The notes under the pieces were generated by a model. The model was not told the DNA's origin and did no database searches. It saw nothing but the letters and a program-made list of their open reading frames with translations. Position numbers and translations under genes: made by a program. This document shows positions 1-12,672 of a DNA stretch of 64,000 nt, one piece after another (the first letter of the stretch is position 1; every line of letters begins with the position of its first letter). Source of the DNA: Echinostoma caproni (taxonomy: Eukaryota; Platyhelminthes; Trematoda; Plagiorchiida; Echinostomatidae); the NCBI GenBank assembly GCA_900618425.1, contig UZAN01039369.1, forward strand, positions 58,392-122,391, in the 5' to 3' direction.

Positions 1-1639
1 AGGTTTCTACAGGCAGACCACCCATGATTCTACTTGTGAAAGGTATGCTTTCTCAAACAATCGACCCATACGCGTAGGCATACAATAACAATAAACAATT
101 TTTGTGGTACATATTTTCTCCATACTGGGAATTTTCAAGTGTCTCTACACATACATACGATCGAATGCAGAGATTTATCTCCTTTAAATTTTTATTACAT
201 TTTGCTGAACAAATATTTCCCGATGAAGAAAGTCCAATTTCTTTCTTCGAGCATCTACTGCGATACTCCAACGTCATTCATTGGTATGAACACATTTATC
301 CTCGAATACGAGTCTTCATTCAACTACCGATGTTTTAACTCGATCGACCCTTACGAGGCTCTAAATTACACTAGACTAAAAAGAAGACTGGTAAAATAAG
401 TTACCTTTCCTAAATTTTACGAGGCCTTAAATCCATTTTTATTTGGCTTATGCATCTTTCGTGATGCTAGCTTGACTGTATTCGTTAACCAATGTTTGCC
501 AGGCATGTCAATGCCTCCGGAAAATAGTTGGTCACTTCACTGGAATCGCAAGAGACAAACTAGGTATTGAGTTAAAACAAAAGGGTGTCCCCAAAAATAT
601 ATTGAATTGACAATCTGTATGATTTCGTCGATGTAATTTGAGGGTGATGTGGAAAAAACTTGGCACGGTGCTAAAGATGCAGTTGAACGACAAGGACATT
701 AGTGAGGCATTGTGCTCTACCAAACATCAAGTATCATTGGTTTCTGCTCACTTTTGGGAAAGTTCATCACGATACGTCACTAGTGGTCACTCAAACATGG
801 CCCATTTAGAGGATAGATCCGCTTTGGATAGATCAATATCGTTTTGTATAGGTTTCGTTTCGTGCACATGTCGGCCGGAACAGATACTGTAATCCATAAC
901 CGCATTAGGGATAGCAAATGATTTAGATCCACTTGATCCACTTGTATCACATCCTTCCCATTGAATAACAATTCTTATCCAATTAAATACATTGCTGTTT
1001 CCTTTAAAGACGAACCAACGGACCAACTCTGTCTGGTGTCCAGTCAGTAGTAGCTTTGGGTACCCGGAAGAGTGAAGTTGCAATATTTTGCACCATATTT
1101 GTGGATGGAAATTTAAAAATTTAAACAAAAGTAATTTAACATTATTAGTCATGATATTCAAAAAAACGCCATCGATTACGTAATTCTGTTGAAACTTTCT
1201 CCTTTCCCATTAATAAACGTGAGATATGGCAAAAAAGAAAAAAATATGAATAAGTCTCCGAAAATAAAATTGTGAACATTAAGCGTGTGGTTTGGGTAGA
1301 TATAGCTTTTGAAATTTCGTTGTAATGAATGTCTGAAAGTATTTTGAAAATAAAGCTTTCACATGCTTGCATGTGTCTACCCATGTCAGAGTTCGCGATT
1401 GATTCCCTACGATGTAGATATATTTTAATTATCCCGCCCGTATATAAAAGGTTTCAAGCAGACCGAGGGAAATCACCGGAGAGCAGTACAACCAGTTGGG
1501 GGACACGCATGCATTCAAAAATCTAACCATCAACTAGAGGGAACAGAAGGTATTCCCAATCGGATTGAGAAATATGATATCTTTCTAACTTTATCCAATA
1601 TGTTCGGAACGTACAGGGACCAAGAAATGTCATTATTGT
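1..1639. other. no gene recognised
   Basis: Short open frames only (up to 124 codons), none with a recognisable motif or good splice borders. Confidence 0.5.
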
Positions 1640-2090
1640 TTATTTTGTTACGTACTCATAGTTGTTAGGCAGGGAAGGAAACCTTCTGTGAGGCCTCTGT
1701 ATGTTTCCTCGTACAACAGGGAAAACAACATATTGACATTTTAAGGCATTCAATGGGGAGGAACGTGACAGAGACCGACTAATAACATCGTTTAGATTTC
1801 CTTGAATTTCTGAAGCCCCTTCAGAGGTGGATGCCAGGCATCCCACAAAAGCATCGTCCGCGTAGTCACAGTAAATTAATATAACAGGGTTGGGAGATTG
1901 TTTGACAAACAACAGAGAGAAGAAATGGAGGAAATGCGCTTTCCAGACCATTAGAAGAAAAACCGGGAGAGTAGAACATTTCTCGCCTCTCAAACACGGG
2001 AAGTGCTTTCTATGTGAACATTGTCGTGGATCGCAAATGTGTGGGACTTTTAGACTTGACGAGCAACTGGTGCGCAAGCGAAAAATGTGA
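1640..2090 (-). pseudogene. decayed non-LTR reverse transcriptase fragment
   Basis: A 145-codon minus-strand frame contains YADDAFVGC, the YxDD catalytic box of reverse transcriptases, preceded by a hydrophobic strand and followed about 30 residues later by LNALKCQYVVF. The latter fits the LNxxKTxxxxF motif after the YADD box in CR1/Jockey-type LINE polymerases. The N-terminal half of the frame has no clear RT motif, so the element is truncated and probably frameshifted. It is a fossil copy; no endonuclease domain was seen nearby. Confidence 0.6.
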
Positions 2091-5000
2091 ATTGGAATGA
2101 TCTACTGAATAACATTTTCTTTTTGGACTTATAGAAAAACTGAGCTGAAAACTCACTCTCTGTCTACGTAAATTTTAGAATGGCTTGATCTGACATGGAA
2201 AAGTCCTCGTGGTCTATGCGACTGCGAAGGTGTGCTTCACTAGCGCGAATAGGGACGGACGGTTAATTTTTAAGTGATCACTTAATTATATCAATAAAAA
2301 CATTGGTAATGACCAACTAACACTAGTTTTTGTGTGTTTTACTCTGGTATCCAACTCAAACGACGCGCTTGTTTCCCGCACCCACTCAGTTTTGATGTCC
2401 AATACAGGTTGGTTTATGAGTCACAAGCAGCAACAAGACACGTTGAGTTTCAACCGAGTGGCAAAAGCCATACGGGCCTCCAAATTATCTCTTAATCATA
2501 GAGTTGAATTGCTTGCCGTCTTGTCCGTGAATTCACGCAGCAACAGTGATCAAACCCCACGCACACATGTCATGAGTTCACATACCGGAATCTGTTTTTC
2601 ACGAAAAGATGACGAAAAGATTAAAAACAAGTATTTTTCACAAAACTTCATCCGGTGGGCATTGCTTTTCACTGTCATCACATTCATTAATTCTTCTGAT
2701 AATGTATTCGGCTGTGCCAGATCACCTGATCCATTTTCCACAGGGAGCTCGTGTACAAATACCGTCGATTGTTTTTCTGTTCAAATAACTAGTTTGCTTC
2801 ATGATATCAAAAGTATGTGTAAACAATTTTATCGAGTACTTTTGAATAGTTTATGGTTCTTGAGGCGTTTTTGTTGGCATCTCTAATTGTGAAAAGCACT
2901 TTAGGGTTTAGGCAACAATATTCCCGTTTACATTTAGTAAAGTTCTAAAGATTCTGTGGTAAGTCCTATGCGAAAGATGTGCCTAACAACATTAACTGCG
3001 GCAATAGAGTCAGTTTTCGAGGAAGTATACCATAAGCAATATATGACCAACCGGATGGAAACCTGAAACGTTCTATTTGCTAATTAGTGTACTACCTACT
3101 GCAATTTGACCAAGTTGGACCACGATCTGGTTTGAACAACTGTTCTCAGAGAGAATTATCCCAACGCTGAATGTATTACCTCAGTTTCGTCAACAATAAC
3201 AAAAGAAACATTTTTATATTGGTCACAGTCGGCAACGGCTAAGTACTCGCACAAGTGTGATGGAATGTAACCACAATACACCTAATAAAATGAACAATCA
3301 CTCTAATACACCATTTACTCAGCAACCACTTAGTTGTAAGGTATAAGCGTGGAATGCCATACAAAGATTTTGGTTTGAAAGGGATGCTTTGCGTACTCGT
3401 CTTCTTCTTATTAATATTGAATTTTCTATAGATACACTCAAGTTGCCTGCGCTGAAACCAACTAGAAATCAAATCACTTAGTTAACTTCACTCTCAGGAG
3501 GCATTTCGGTTCTCGTGGGTTAAAACTTATTTCATCTAATGTCACATAACCTTGATAAAATTATCAAAGCTGTATTTAAATCTATTGCATTATTCAACTC
3601 AATAAGATGTTCAGAACAGAGATCTTCGACAAAAATGTGTTCCGTTATCTCATCCTACAGCTGTTCACATCACACGTATCTAAGAATATAACGGAGGGAG
3701 AGAAAAAATTGATTCCTCAAGCTCAACTTCTAGGGCTATTCAGTAACCGAAAATGTCAAAAGAGTCTGCGGTACCGCGAATGAGATACCGTTCCCTTGCT
3801 GCCAAACTCAGATGCGTGTTCTCGACATACCACCCAGATGTCTGACGTCGGAATGAGGATAAGTTAACCTCTTCGGTGAATGTCTACGAATTCAAGTGCA
3901 CCTCTGGTGCAACTTACATAAGTCCTACTGCAAGTGGTTAACTAATCGTATCAAGAGTCGAAGCAATTAAAATTCAGTTGTGAAGGCCTTTATTATCTGC
4001 ATGAAAACAGTGGTACACAAACTCCGCAGCCGAAAGTGGATTACATCACGTATGGACGGAGTGATGACACAAGGAAATTGGCAACGGTTACGTAACCAGA
4101 TGGAAACTTTTTCCTCTTCAACCCGTTTGATAACATCAATTGACCTTGACTAGTTGACCCCATCGCATCACCTTCCTGCTATTTTCTTATCTAAGTATGA
4201 TTGTAACTGTTGGAGGATAGGTACGCCAACAAAGCATGTTCCCCTGCTTGCGCTAATGGACTAATTTTGTAAATTCAGTATTAGTTAGTGCATTAATTCA
4301 ATTACTTCTCCCTTCGCAAGGATCTTTAATGGGATGAATGCAAGTGAACACGTTTGCAAGGCAACACGCAAAACATAATTCACTTATCTATTAGCTTTTG
4401 TCAGGTGTTATCATCTAACCTAATCTTTGCTCATATTTAGTGAGTTGCAAGCGATGAAATGTTTGCACAAGATCAACCTAGAGCAACATCCCCTCATGAT
4501 TCGTTCTCTTTTTGAGGTTTATACAAATGAATTGGTTATGTAAAAGACCACGTTGCAGTTGGATTGCAATGTGTGCAATGTGTGTGCAGTGTGTGTGTGT
4601 ACTTTTCTATGATACGGTCTCTCACAGGCAGGCCCTAGTAGAATGTTTCAATTGGTCAGATACTTTTTGAAGAGAACTATCAATTTTGAAGGGTAAAATA
4701 AGTTGTCGTTTGATTTGAATCATGCGGCAGATTTTCACGGCAGTGTTGGAATTCCGCAGAGTGCAAATTTTGAATTTCTTTCCTGATTAAAACATTTGAA
4801 ACTCAAATTTCAATCTGAAGAACCAAATAGCATAGCTGCTGAGGGTTCAGGGGGTCAATGTAACTATTGAAACCATTCAAAAATTGCCCATTTAAGGGGT
4901 TAAGTCATGACAACATCTCCACATTGTCAACCAACCATTATGATCCAGAAAAAGTCTAAATCTTTTCGATTGAACAGGTTAGAACAAACTTTGTGCGATT

Positions 5001-6808
5001 GATCACCGACTGTTTCGTGTCCAATGGTACCCATCATCTTGGAGTCCCATCTCCGGTGTCCCTGACGAGATTAGCATTGTAAACCTTCAGATTATGAGCC
5101 GAAAGCCGTATTATTGAGCTGCAAGTAATATCCGGATATAGTGTCTAGTGAGCAATAAATCTAAATGGCTATTTCGGCCAATAACTTCAAAATAATAAAG
5201 CCACAAATCCAGCTCGTTAGTTGTTGACCGTTTATCTCAGATCAAAGGTTTTCGGTCCGAAACCCAAACGTTTGCTTTTTGAGTTCCATCAACGAAAGAA
5301 AAACTTCATCCGCCACTGATGAGTCGTAGAAAAAAGGAAACAGCTCCTACATAGTAAGAAATTCATTCTGAAAAATACATTTAACACGTTGGGAATAACG
5401 AAACGCACTTGAAGGAGAATCACATCCGGAGGCAGGAAAATCATTCCCACTGCTTACTGTTAACCCATGCCTGCTATTTTATGGTGTTTAACTAAATTGA
5501 TGAAGTTTACCAACTTTTCTCATCTAACAACAATTTTTTCGAATTAAGTTGTTCATATGTTTAGTTGTATCGGATTAGACATGGAGATATGCGTCTTCAT
5601 GGAGCAATAGACCGGTTTCGCTAAGGTAAAGGTTTTACGTGGGAATCAATCAAGGAAATTCATTTCATAATCCTTGAAGTTTTGAATAAAGCCGATGTTT
5701 TGACCTCAATTTATTAAACAAGTCAAGTTCCAGAAAAAAAACGTTTTCTAGCTGATCAAGTGCTGTCTCTGGGCTACATGAAATGAAATAGGTCCGACAA
5801 TGGTGGGGTTTGAAACCGAAAACTTTTTTTCATTATGAAGTTATTCTTCATCACCGCTTGTTAAGAACTCAGTAAATTCAGTATGCAGTATCAGTAAAGA
5901 AAATTAAAATCATTTATTTAAAAGCCACGTGTTTTGCAAAACAACGCTCCCGCCCCCACCTCGAATTCTTCATCGCATCTCGCTTACCAGTTCGTCTCAT
6001 AGAAACTTACTCTTTTTTGATCCGAAACCAGATCAGTCCTTCGTTAGACGTTTGCTTCCATTTGCTGCACATGGTAACCGAGTTCACACATCGCTTTGTA
6101 TTGGTCATCAAACAGCTTGTTGCACTAAAAATCAGCGAGAATTAACCAGCAGACAGATGTATTTTAATCAAATTTGTCGCACCATTCACTGCGTTATGCG
6201 TCAATTGAGCTTAACAACTGTCAGATCTTATCGCACGAAGGCGATACACACAGATTGTCGGTCAGCAGGATTTTGAACTGCTTCTCAATAAATTGATTGA
6301 ATGACCGCTCAACACAATTTATACCTGCGTGCTCCGTGTCTTTCCAAGCATTTTTCTGATTGCTGTCACCATTTCACTGTTACTGATGTCTATCAATCAA
6401 ATATATTCATTTGGTTAAGAGAGGGAGGAATCACAGTCCTAGTACTTCACAGACTTGGCCTGTACCATGCACGTACCAAAGACCAAGGTAATGCCAATAT
6501 TCATATGCCACTGATTGAACTAACCAAAAGCAGTTGAATGATCTGCTTACTGTTTAGAATGTTCTGTGGCTTTCAGACTATTCTCCAAGTGTCGGCAATG
6601 GAATCCAAGTAATCAGTGATGTAAAACGATATTGCCTAGGAGTTTCTAGGTGTTGTAATACTGTTGAGGCTAATATGCTACCCTTTTCTGTCTCCCGAAT
6701 GTGACCTAAAGCAGAACAATCTCCTGACTGGAGAAACTAATAATGTACAAGGTGTACACTGATTGCAAACCGTACTATATCGTGTAAATGGTAAAAAAGC
6801 TGTCCAAT
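2091..6808. other. no gene recognised
   Basis: A 184-codon plus-strand frame (2332-2886) has a hydrophobic segment near residue 110 but no recognisable family; a frame of this length is about what chance allows here. A 115-codon frame at 5929-6276 is similar. One dispersed repeat lies at 4137-4275. Confidence 0.45.
4137..4275 (+). repeat. dispersed repeat, copy 1
   Basis: Collinear with 30905-31040 over about 135 bases, same orientation, roughly two thirds identical by eye. No coding signal in either copy. Confidence 0.5.
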
Positions 6809-6990
6809 CAGCTTCCCGGTGGCCGAGTGGGTAGCATGCTTGCGTTCTACCTGTGACGTCCCGGGTTCGACCTCCAGTTGGGTCGATAGATTTGCAGTGC
6901 TGATGAGACCCAACCAGGTCGGAACAGGTCTCCAGTGCCTCATTACTTTTCAGTTTACGCTTCATTTGCTATATATACGACGAATTCTCT
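6809..6990 (+). repeat. tRNA-derived SINE, family 1, copy A
   Basis: The head is tRNA-like, with an A-box (TGGCCGAGTGGG) and a B-box (GGGTTCGACCTCC), Leu/Ser-type. The body is a family-specific segment (TGATGAGACCCAACCAGGTC) and the tail ends at ACGACGAATTC. Closely related copies occur at five other places in the window. RNA polymerase III would have driven an active copy. Confidence 0.75.
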
Positions 6991-9900
6991 TCTGGAAATA
7001 TTTCGTTTTATTAAAACTCCAAATGTCAAACCGCATAGAGTCAGGTACATGAGAAACAGCAAACGAGCCGTGTCAAGCCTTTCACAATATAGTTGTTGTG
7101 ACTAAACATACGCCATATAACGTACCTGAAATTTAATGGCGTAAAGTCCGAGTTGAGATCACGTGAAATTCAAGCCAAAACTGTTATTGACCCAGCTCAT
7201 AACTTGGATTGAAGAGAAAAATACGAAAATGACATAACTGCCATTGGCACTCACCTTTGTGTTCATGAGCTCTGAGTTTCCTGAACGAATTGAAACCACG
7301 GATGTTTTACGCCACAATTTGATGGGTCACATGATCGAACCTGGAAGCTGCATACACATCGAGAAATGGAACCGCGTGCTTTTGAATACTTTAGCCCATC
7401 GCTAACGCCGAAAGCTCGTTTGAAAATAAACGATAAGTTTCAATTCTTTGTCTTCTACTTCCAAAGTAAAGGTTTGATGACTGGAGGTTTGGTTGTTCCA
7501 GATGGGGCTGGTCAGCAGAGCGTACGAATTTTGACACTACTTAAAGCAGAACTTTGAATTGTCAGGTTGGAGGTCACTACTTTGAGCCACGCGAACAACG
7601 ATCGGCACCTTAAACAAGTAGCTTTTTTAGTACAGAATTCCTGTTTTTTGAATATCATTTTGCAGGGTACCTTCTATCTCTTTGCTTCCCTTGTAATTAT
7701 TTTACACATACAAATCACTTCTAATGAAAGAAACCATAGGCTAATCAAGGCCTGCCGTGTGATGCAAAGTCAATGAGGAAATTCAGTGGTCGTGTTTGGG
7801 TTTGAGTACGTGACTCATGAAGGATTGGACTCCACCATTCCATTAAGGAAATCATTACGGCTAACTCATGATAACTGCCAATCTAAGCCTTCAGGCTTAA
7901 AGTGGCAAAACAGAGGCCTCACTAAGATAAGTATGGTATTAGACGGGAGACGATGGTGAATCTATCTATCACCAAATAATGTCGTGTTTGGATATATCAA
8001 TTAGAACTTTAGCAGGCATCTGGTACTACGTATGAACTCTGAATGTTACGGTTCAGTTTCGTCTCCCAACCCGACACAGTACGTGGTCCAATTTCCTCTG
8101 CGGGTTGAAACGTGGTACTCGTAACTGAAAAGTCACGAGAACGAGGAAATAAGTGTCCAATATTTCTTGTGTCGTCATACGAGAGAGCAGCTATTCACTA
8201 ACAGAACTATTTTTCATGCCGGAGTCGAGGTAATAAACGAAACTTAAAGGCGTGAACTTTAGCAACATCCAAACTCAAGGATTATACACAATAATGAGTT
8301 TTGTTGGAAAATCTTATGAGCTCATCTAAGCGTCACATTCTAAAAAGTACTTCATCAAGAGTTGGTGTGCTTGTATTCTCTCAGGAAGCACGTATTCAGT
8401 TGCAGAATTGATGTTGGCATTCGAAGCTTACAAAAAGGAATCATATACCTAATGGATATATTCTTGAATGTTGATAACTCGGGATACCGATGTTTGTCTT
8501 GGAGGTTTTTCTGACCTGGAGCTGTTCTTTATGAAGACGTTTAGCAGGTAGACTAGGCAACATCATTAGTGTGACTTAGGGAAAAGCCAGTCCTCCGTGT
8601 CATCCGGCCTACATAGTTCTGGTAGAAGATTTTGTTTGGCTGTTTGTGTCCCTTCAATCCCATTGATTCATTCCGTTGGCTTGTTGCTATTTAGTTGGCT
8701 TCTTTTTTATCGTGGTTACATCCTCTGTCCATTGGTTGATTTGCCGTCTTAATAGAACTCAAAAGCGGTGTGAATCGGTTCTGAGTGATGCAGCTTAAGG
8801 TCAATAGTGTTGTCTTAGGAAGGGATAAATGAGTTTTAGTACTCGATACTTTTCTGTACTGTCATATCTCAAGAAAAATGCCTCAATGAATTCCTGCATG
8901 GACTTTGTAATTCCTATTCCAAATATATTTGCTTTCTTCATTTTGAAGGTGGGATTCTCAGCATCCATGTTAATTTAAATTCGCAACTTCGCCTTATTTC
9001 TTTTGACAGATGATGTGTGTTTTTTTGGTTGTATCTTCAGTTTTCGACGGGTTTGTCCGATATAGAACCTTTTGAAGTCTCGACACTTTAACTAACATAA
9101 GACGTTTGAGGAATCTTCTTTTGGCAGTTGCTCTTTTGGCTTTGATAGGATAACCTACACTATCCCCTCCTCCTTGTGTGCAACCAAAACTGCTGATAGT
9201 TGTAATATTCTGGCTTCCATTTATGAGAATCACTTTATATGCATCACTGTTGTTCCTTTGTAGTCTGTGGCTTTCCCCGTGGCTTGGAATATCGACTCCT
9301 TTGATAACAAAATGCTATTTCCATGAATAAACTAGGGATGGGGGTGCATAAAACCTGAACAGAAGGCATCATTTTGAATTTCCCATTAGAAGTTCTTCAG
9401 CATCCGATAAATGATGCCCAGATCATCCTTTTTCAAGTCTCTAGCAATCCAGCCGATGCGGCTGACGGATGGGGATATTAATCTGGTTGTTTTTTGAATT
9501 TTATGCAGTGTACAGCGAAATCCTACAATAATTTATCAGAAACTTGATCAGGTATCTGTCAAATGAATTCTTTTTATTTGGAAAACCCCACCACTGGTGT
9601 GCGAAAAACAAAAGCTTCACTCTATTCCAAATTTTTGGCTTTGCTTTTCAGTGGATTGCTACTTCTTTTCTGTTTGTAGACACAAGAGAAGGTAAATTCG
9701 ATATCAATCGATCTATATGACCTTAGATTTCCTGTTAAATGACTGACGTGAATATAAGCAGAAAGTTAGCAATTTTATTTACTCGGGAAAGTACACGCAC
9801 ACACACAAACACAACTGATATCGTCAAATAAATTTAAATAGGGCACGATCAGTCAATCATTCGACTGATTTAGTTCTGGAACTGGGAATTCAGTAACACC

Positions 9901-12363
9901 TTGACAAAGCATGTGAGGTTCAAAATTACAGTGTAATTCATGTCTGATGAGATATCGGAATGGTTGACATAGTAAACAAATTAATTTATAAACTAAGGGA
10001 AAATTTATGCAAACGGCCTCCCCCAACGAGTGTGTTAAAAAGTCACACCCTGTTGCAACATGTTTTCTATCATTTTTACTGCATAAATTTAGTGTAAGTG
10101 TTAAATCTTTTCCATGTATAACAACAATTTGACAGGTTTTTCACGAACGAAATATTTTATCATGGACTAGGGTTTCATTTTTAGACAGTGAAATAAATCT
10201 CCTAAAAAGTGAAGCGGTGGGAATCGTAAAACTCAGACACAATCAAGATCACAAGTGAACGAGCAAACGAATACCTTAACCAAATCTCTTTGTTTTGGGT
10301 TTCATGGCAAATAGTTGATACGTTTGTATTAGACCCATAGTAGTTGATTCCGGCTAGACATCTAGGATAACGCTAATCCAGCTGATCCAGATCACAACAA
10401 TGTGGACTAAACCTCAAGCGTGCAATGCCATACACGAATTCTAAAATTATTTTTTATCTTCAAGTCGCTGTATTGATGCGCGTAAATCCATTATTCTCCG
10501 TCCATAATGCGATGAGCGTATCATGTATTTTTGCATTTCATCGTTGCCTCGTGTTTCAGGTATGTTAAACTTTCTTATAAGTGCGAATACTTCATTTTCA
10601 TTTGTTCATCACTGCTTATTAACTTTCAGGAATTGAAAAGATCTTACTTTGTGTAACAGAAATTTGGCAGAAAAATCAATTGCTTATTTTCCTCACTATC
10701 AGATATGTGAAATTGTCGAGGGATGGCCATACTTTAACGTAAAGCCAATCACTGCACTGAGGCTCGTGAAAACTGTAAATGCACAGAAGGCGCACGACCA
10801 CACATATTCAATATTTTCCCAATTGATGTGTTCCGGGTTTTCTCAAAACTCTATAGCTAGGGTTAAATAAATCCCGCGACTCATTCCCTGAAACACTAAT
10901 TCTCGATCTCTCTGGACGCACTTATGCATGCATACCCATACACACCGTACACACCATTTACATTATCTGATCCTAATAGGGTCATCATCTTTATTCACAT
11001 ATCTCATGGTTTATTTTTCTATAGAACGTGTCCTATTTAAGCGATCGATAAAGCTTGTTTGGCAGCTTTATTTCTCATTCTCACGTTTTTGTTTTGGAAC
11101 AATTCTGTCGCCTTGACTTTAATATCTTTGTATGTCATAGATACTCCTTGATGGAATGTGTTTGTATTCCTAAACACTGACATTGAGGACGAGGCTGACA
11201 GTTTCAGCTCAGTCCCTTTCTCTCACACTCAACTTGGATGTATGACCGGGTACTTTTAATGCACTTCTCATTTGTTCTAGCGTTGTGCACATAGTTCGAC
11301 ATTGGTGGTTACACGTTTCAAAAACTTCAGGGTGAAATCGTGCGAATTTCATCAGTAGTCAGTGCAATCATCATTCTCAAATGCAATAAATTTGCAATCA
11401 ACAGGTTATAATCGGCACTTCTGCAAACCTACACTGTCTTCAAGAAATCTAAAATGCGGAGTAATGCTTGACAAACGACTGCTGTGAGATAAATCTATCC
11501 AAGGATATTTCATTCCTGCCTTTCTATTCATTAGTGGGAAATATTTCATGTGAAAGCTTCACAAGTTATTATTCCTACCTAACTCTCTTTTTATCGAACA
11601 AATTGAACTATAATCAAAAAAGTGAAATGCTGAAGTATGTTTCAAAGGCGATCTACGATAACTTTTAGTTTGTATGTCGATTGTGAAAAGTTCAGTAGCC
11701 TCACAATTGACAAACAAACTTCAAATCTGCCAAACAACTATTTGAACAATTTTTAGTTTATAAAGATTATTGATAGCGCATTTCTAATGAGTGATAGTAA
11801 ATGTAAAACTGACTGAAATCTCTAGTTTCTGCTATAAATTTAGGTGGTCCTCTTAATTGAATTACCCAATTATATTTGGGATCAGTTTCTTCAGTCATGT
11901 TCTTGTTCTGTTGCACTTCTCGTGTTGATTCGCATATGACGGTTGAACGGGTTAATTAAAATATATTTTTTAAAACTACATAAGGTTTAATAAAGCCACG
12001 TGAATTTGCGCTTGGTACAGACCAATCACATGTTTGATGATCTCATAACATTTGGCAATCTGACAAAATGTTAAAGGACGACGAGTTTGCCGTATGCGCT
12101 TGATGTGCATCACGGTTATGAATATGGAACTAGGCATGCCACTTATTGCAGTCGCGTACAGACGTTGTGCTTTTCGCATAACAGATCATAGAATGTCAAC
12201 AGAAATGAATGGCATCGTATAATAAATTCACGAAAACAAATCTCATACCACAGGGAGTAGCACTTACTATTAGAAAGTAGGGTGATCCACACTCGAATGA
12301 CCTGATTTTCGTTAACTGTGTTCAGTTGTTATTTATACACACTCCTCAACTATGCTCACGCAG
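6991..12363. other. no gene recognised
   Basis: AT-rich sequence with short frames only. A core-deleted repeat is at 11670-11755. The stretch 8500-9250 has some protein-like minus-strand fragments with many stops, possibly an old retroelement, but no motif could be named. Confidence 0.45.
11670..11755 (-). repeat. core-deleted derivative of the hairpin element
   Basis: It shares GATTGTGAAAAGTTCAGTAG at one end and AATCTGCCAAACAAC at the other with the 27.6-kb element. The tRNA-like core and one arm portion are missing, so the two ends are joined directly. Confidence 0.6.
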
Positions 12364-12672
12364 GCCACCTTACTTTCAATTAACCGTTGGGAAGAATCAA
12401 GTATTCTATTTCGCTTATTATTTCGTTTGGGTATGAATGTGAAGAACAGCACGTTCGGATCTCCGTCACGTGAAACAAAGCCCAACCTCAATGTTCCAGG
12501 AAGACAACACCTAAGTACGCGGATGTCAGGAAGTCCAGATCTACAAACTGCATCAAGACCGTTCGCAGCGAACAGACTTTTGCTAGATCGTCAGATATTA
12601 TTCCGATATAAAACTGAAATATCACCAAAATATATCCGAAACGTCAAAATCACAAAAGATGACAGAACTGGG
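12364..12672 (+). CDS. unidentified candidate coding exon
   Basis: I do not recognise this product. The open frame is bounded by a good acceptor (pyrimidine-rich, ending CACGCAG at 12363) and a consensus donor (GGG|GTGAGT at 12673). The enclosed 309 nt is exactly 103 codons, phase 0 at both ends. The peptide is basic, with a Ser/Pro/Arg-rich middle (SPSRETKPNLNVPGRQ) that looks disordered, and a more hydrophobic end with alternating basic residues (LLLDRQILFRYKTEISPKY). No partner exons were found on the plus strand, so it may belong to a larger gene, be a retained fragment, or be a chance combination of splice-like sites. Confidence 0.35.

Noticed and set aside
2332..2886. 184-codon plus-strand frame with a hydrophobic segment
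   Set aside because: About one frame of this length is expected by chance in a window of this size and composition, and no motif or splice borders support it.
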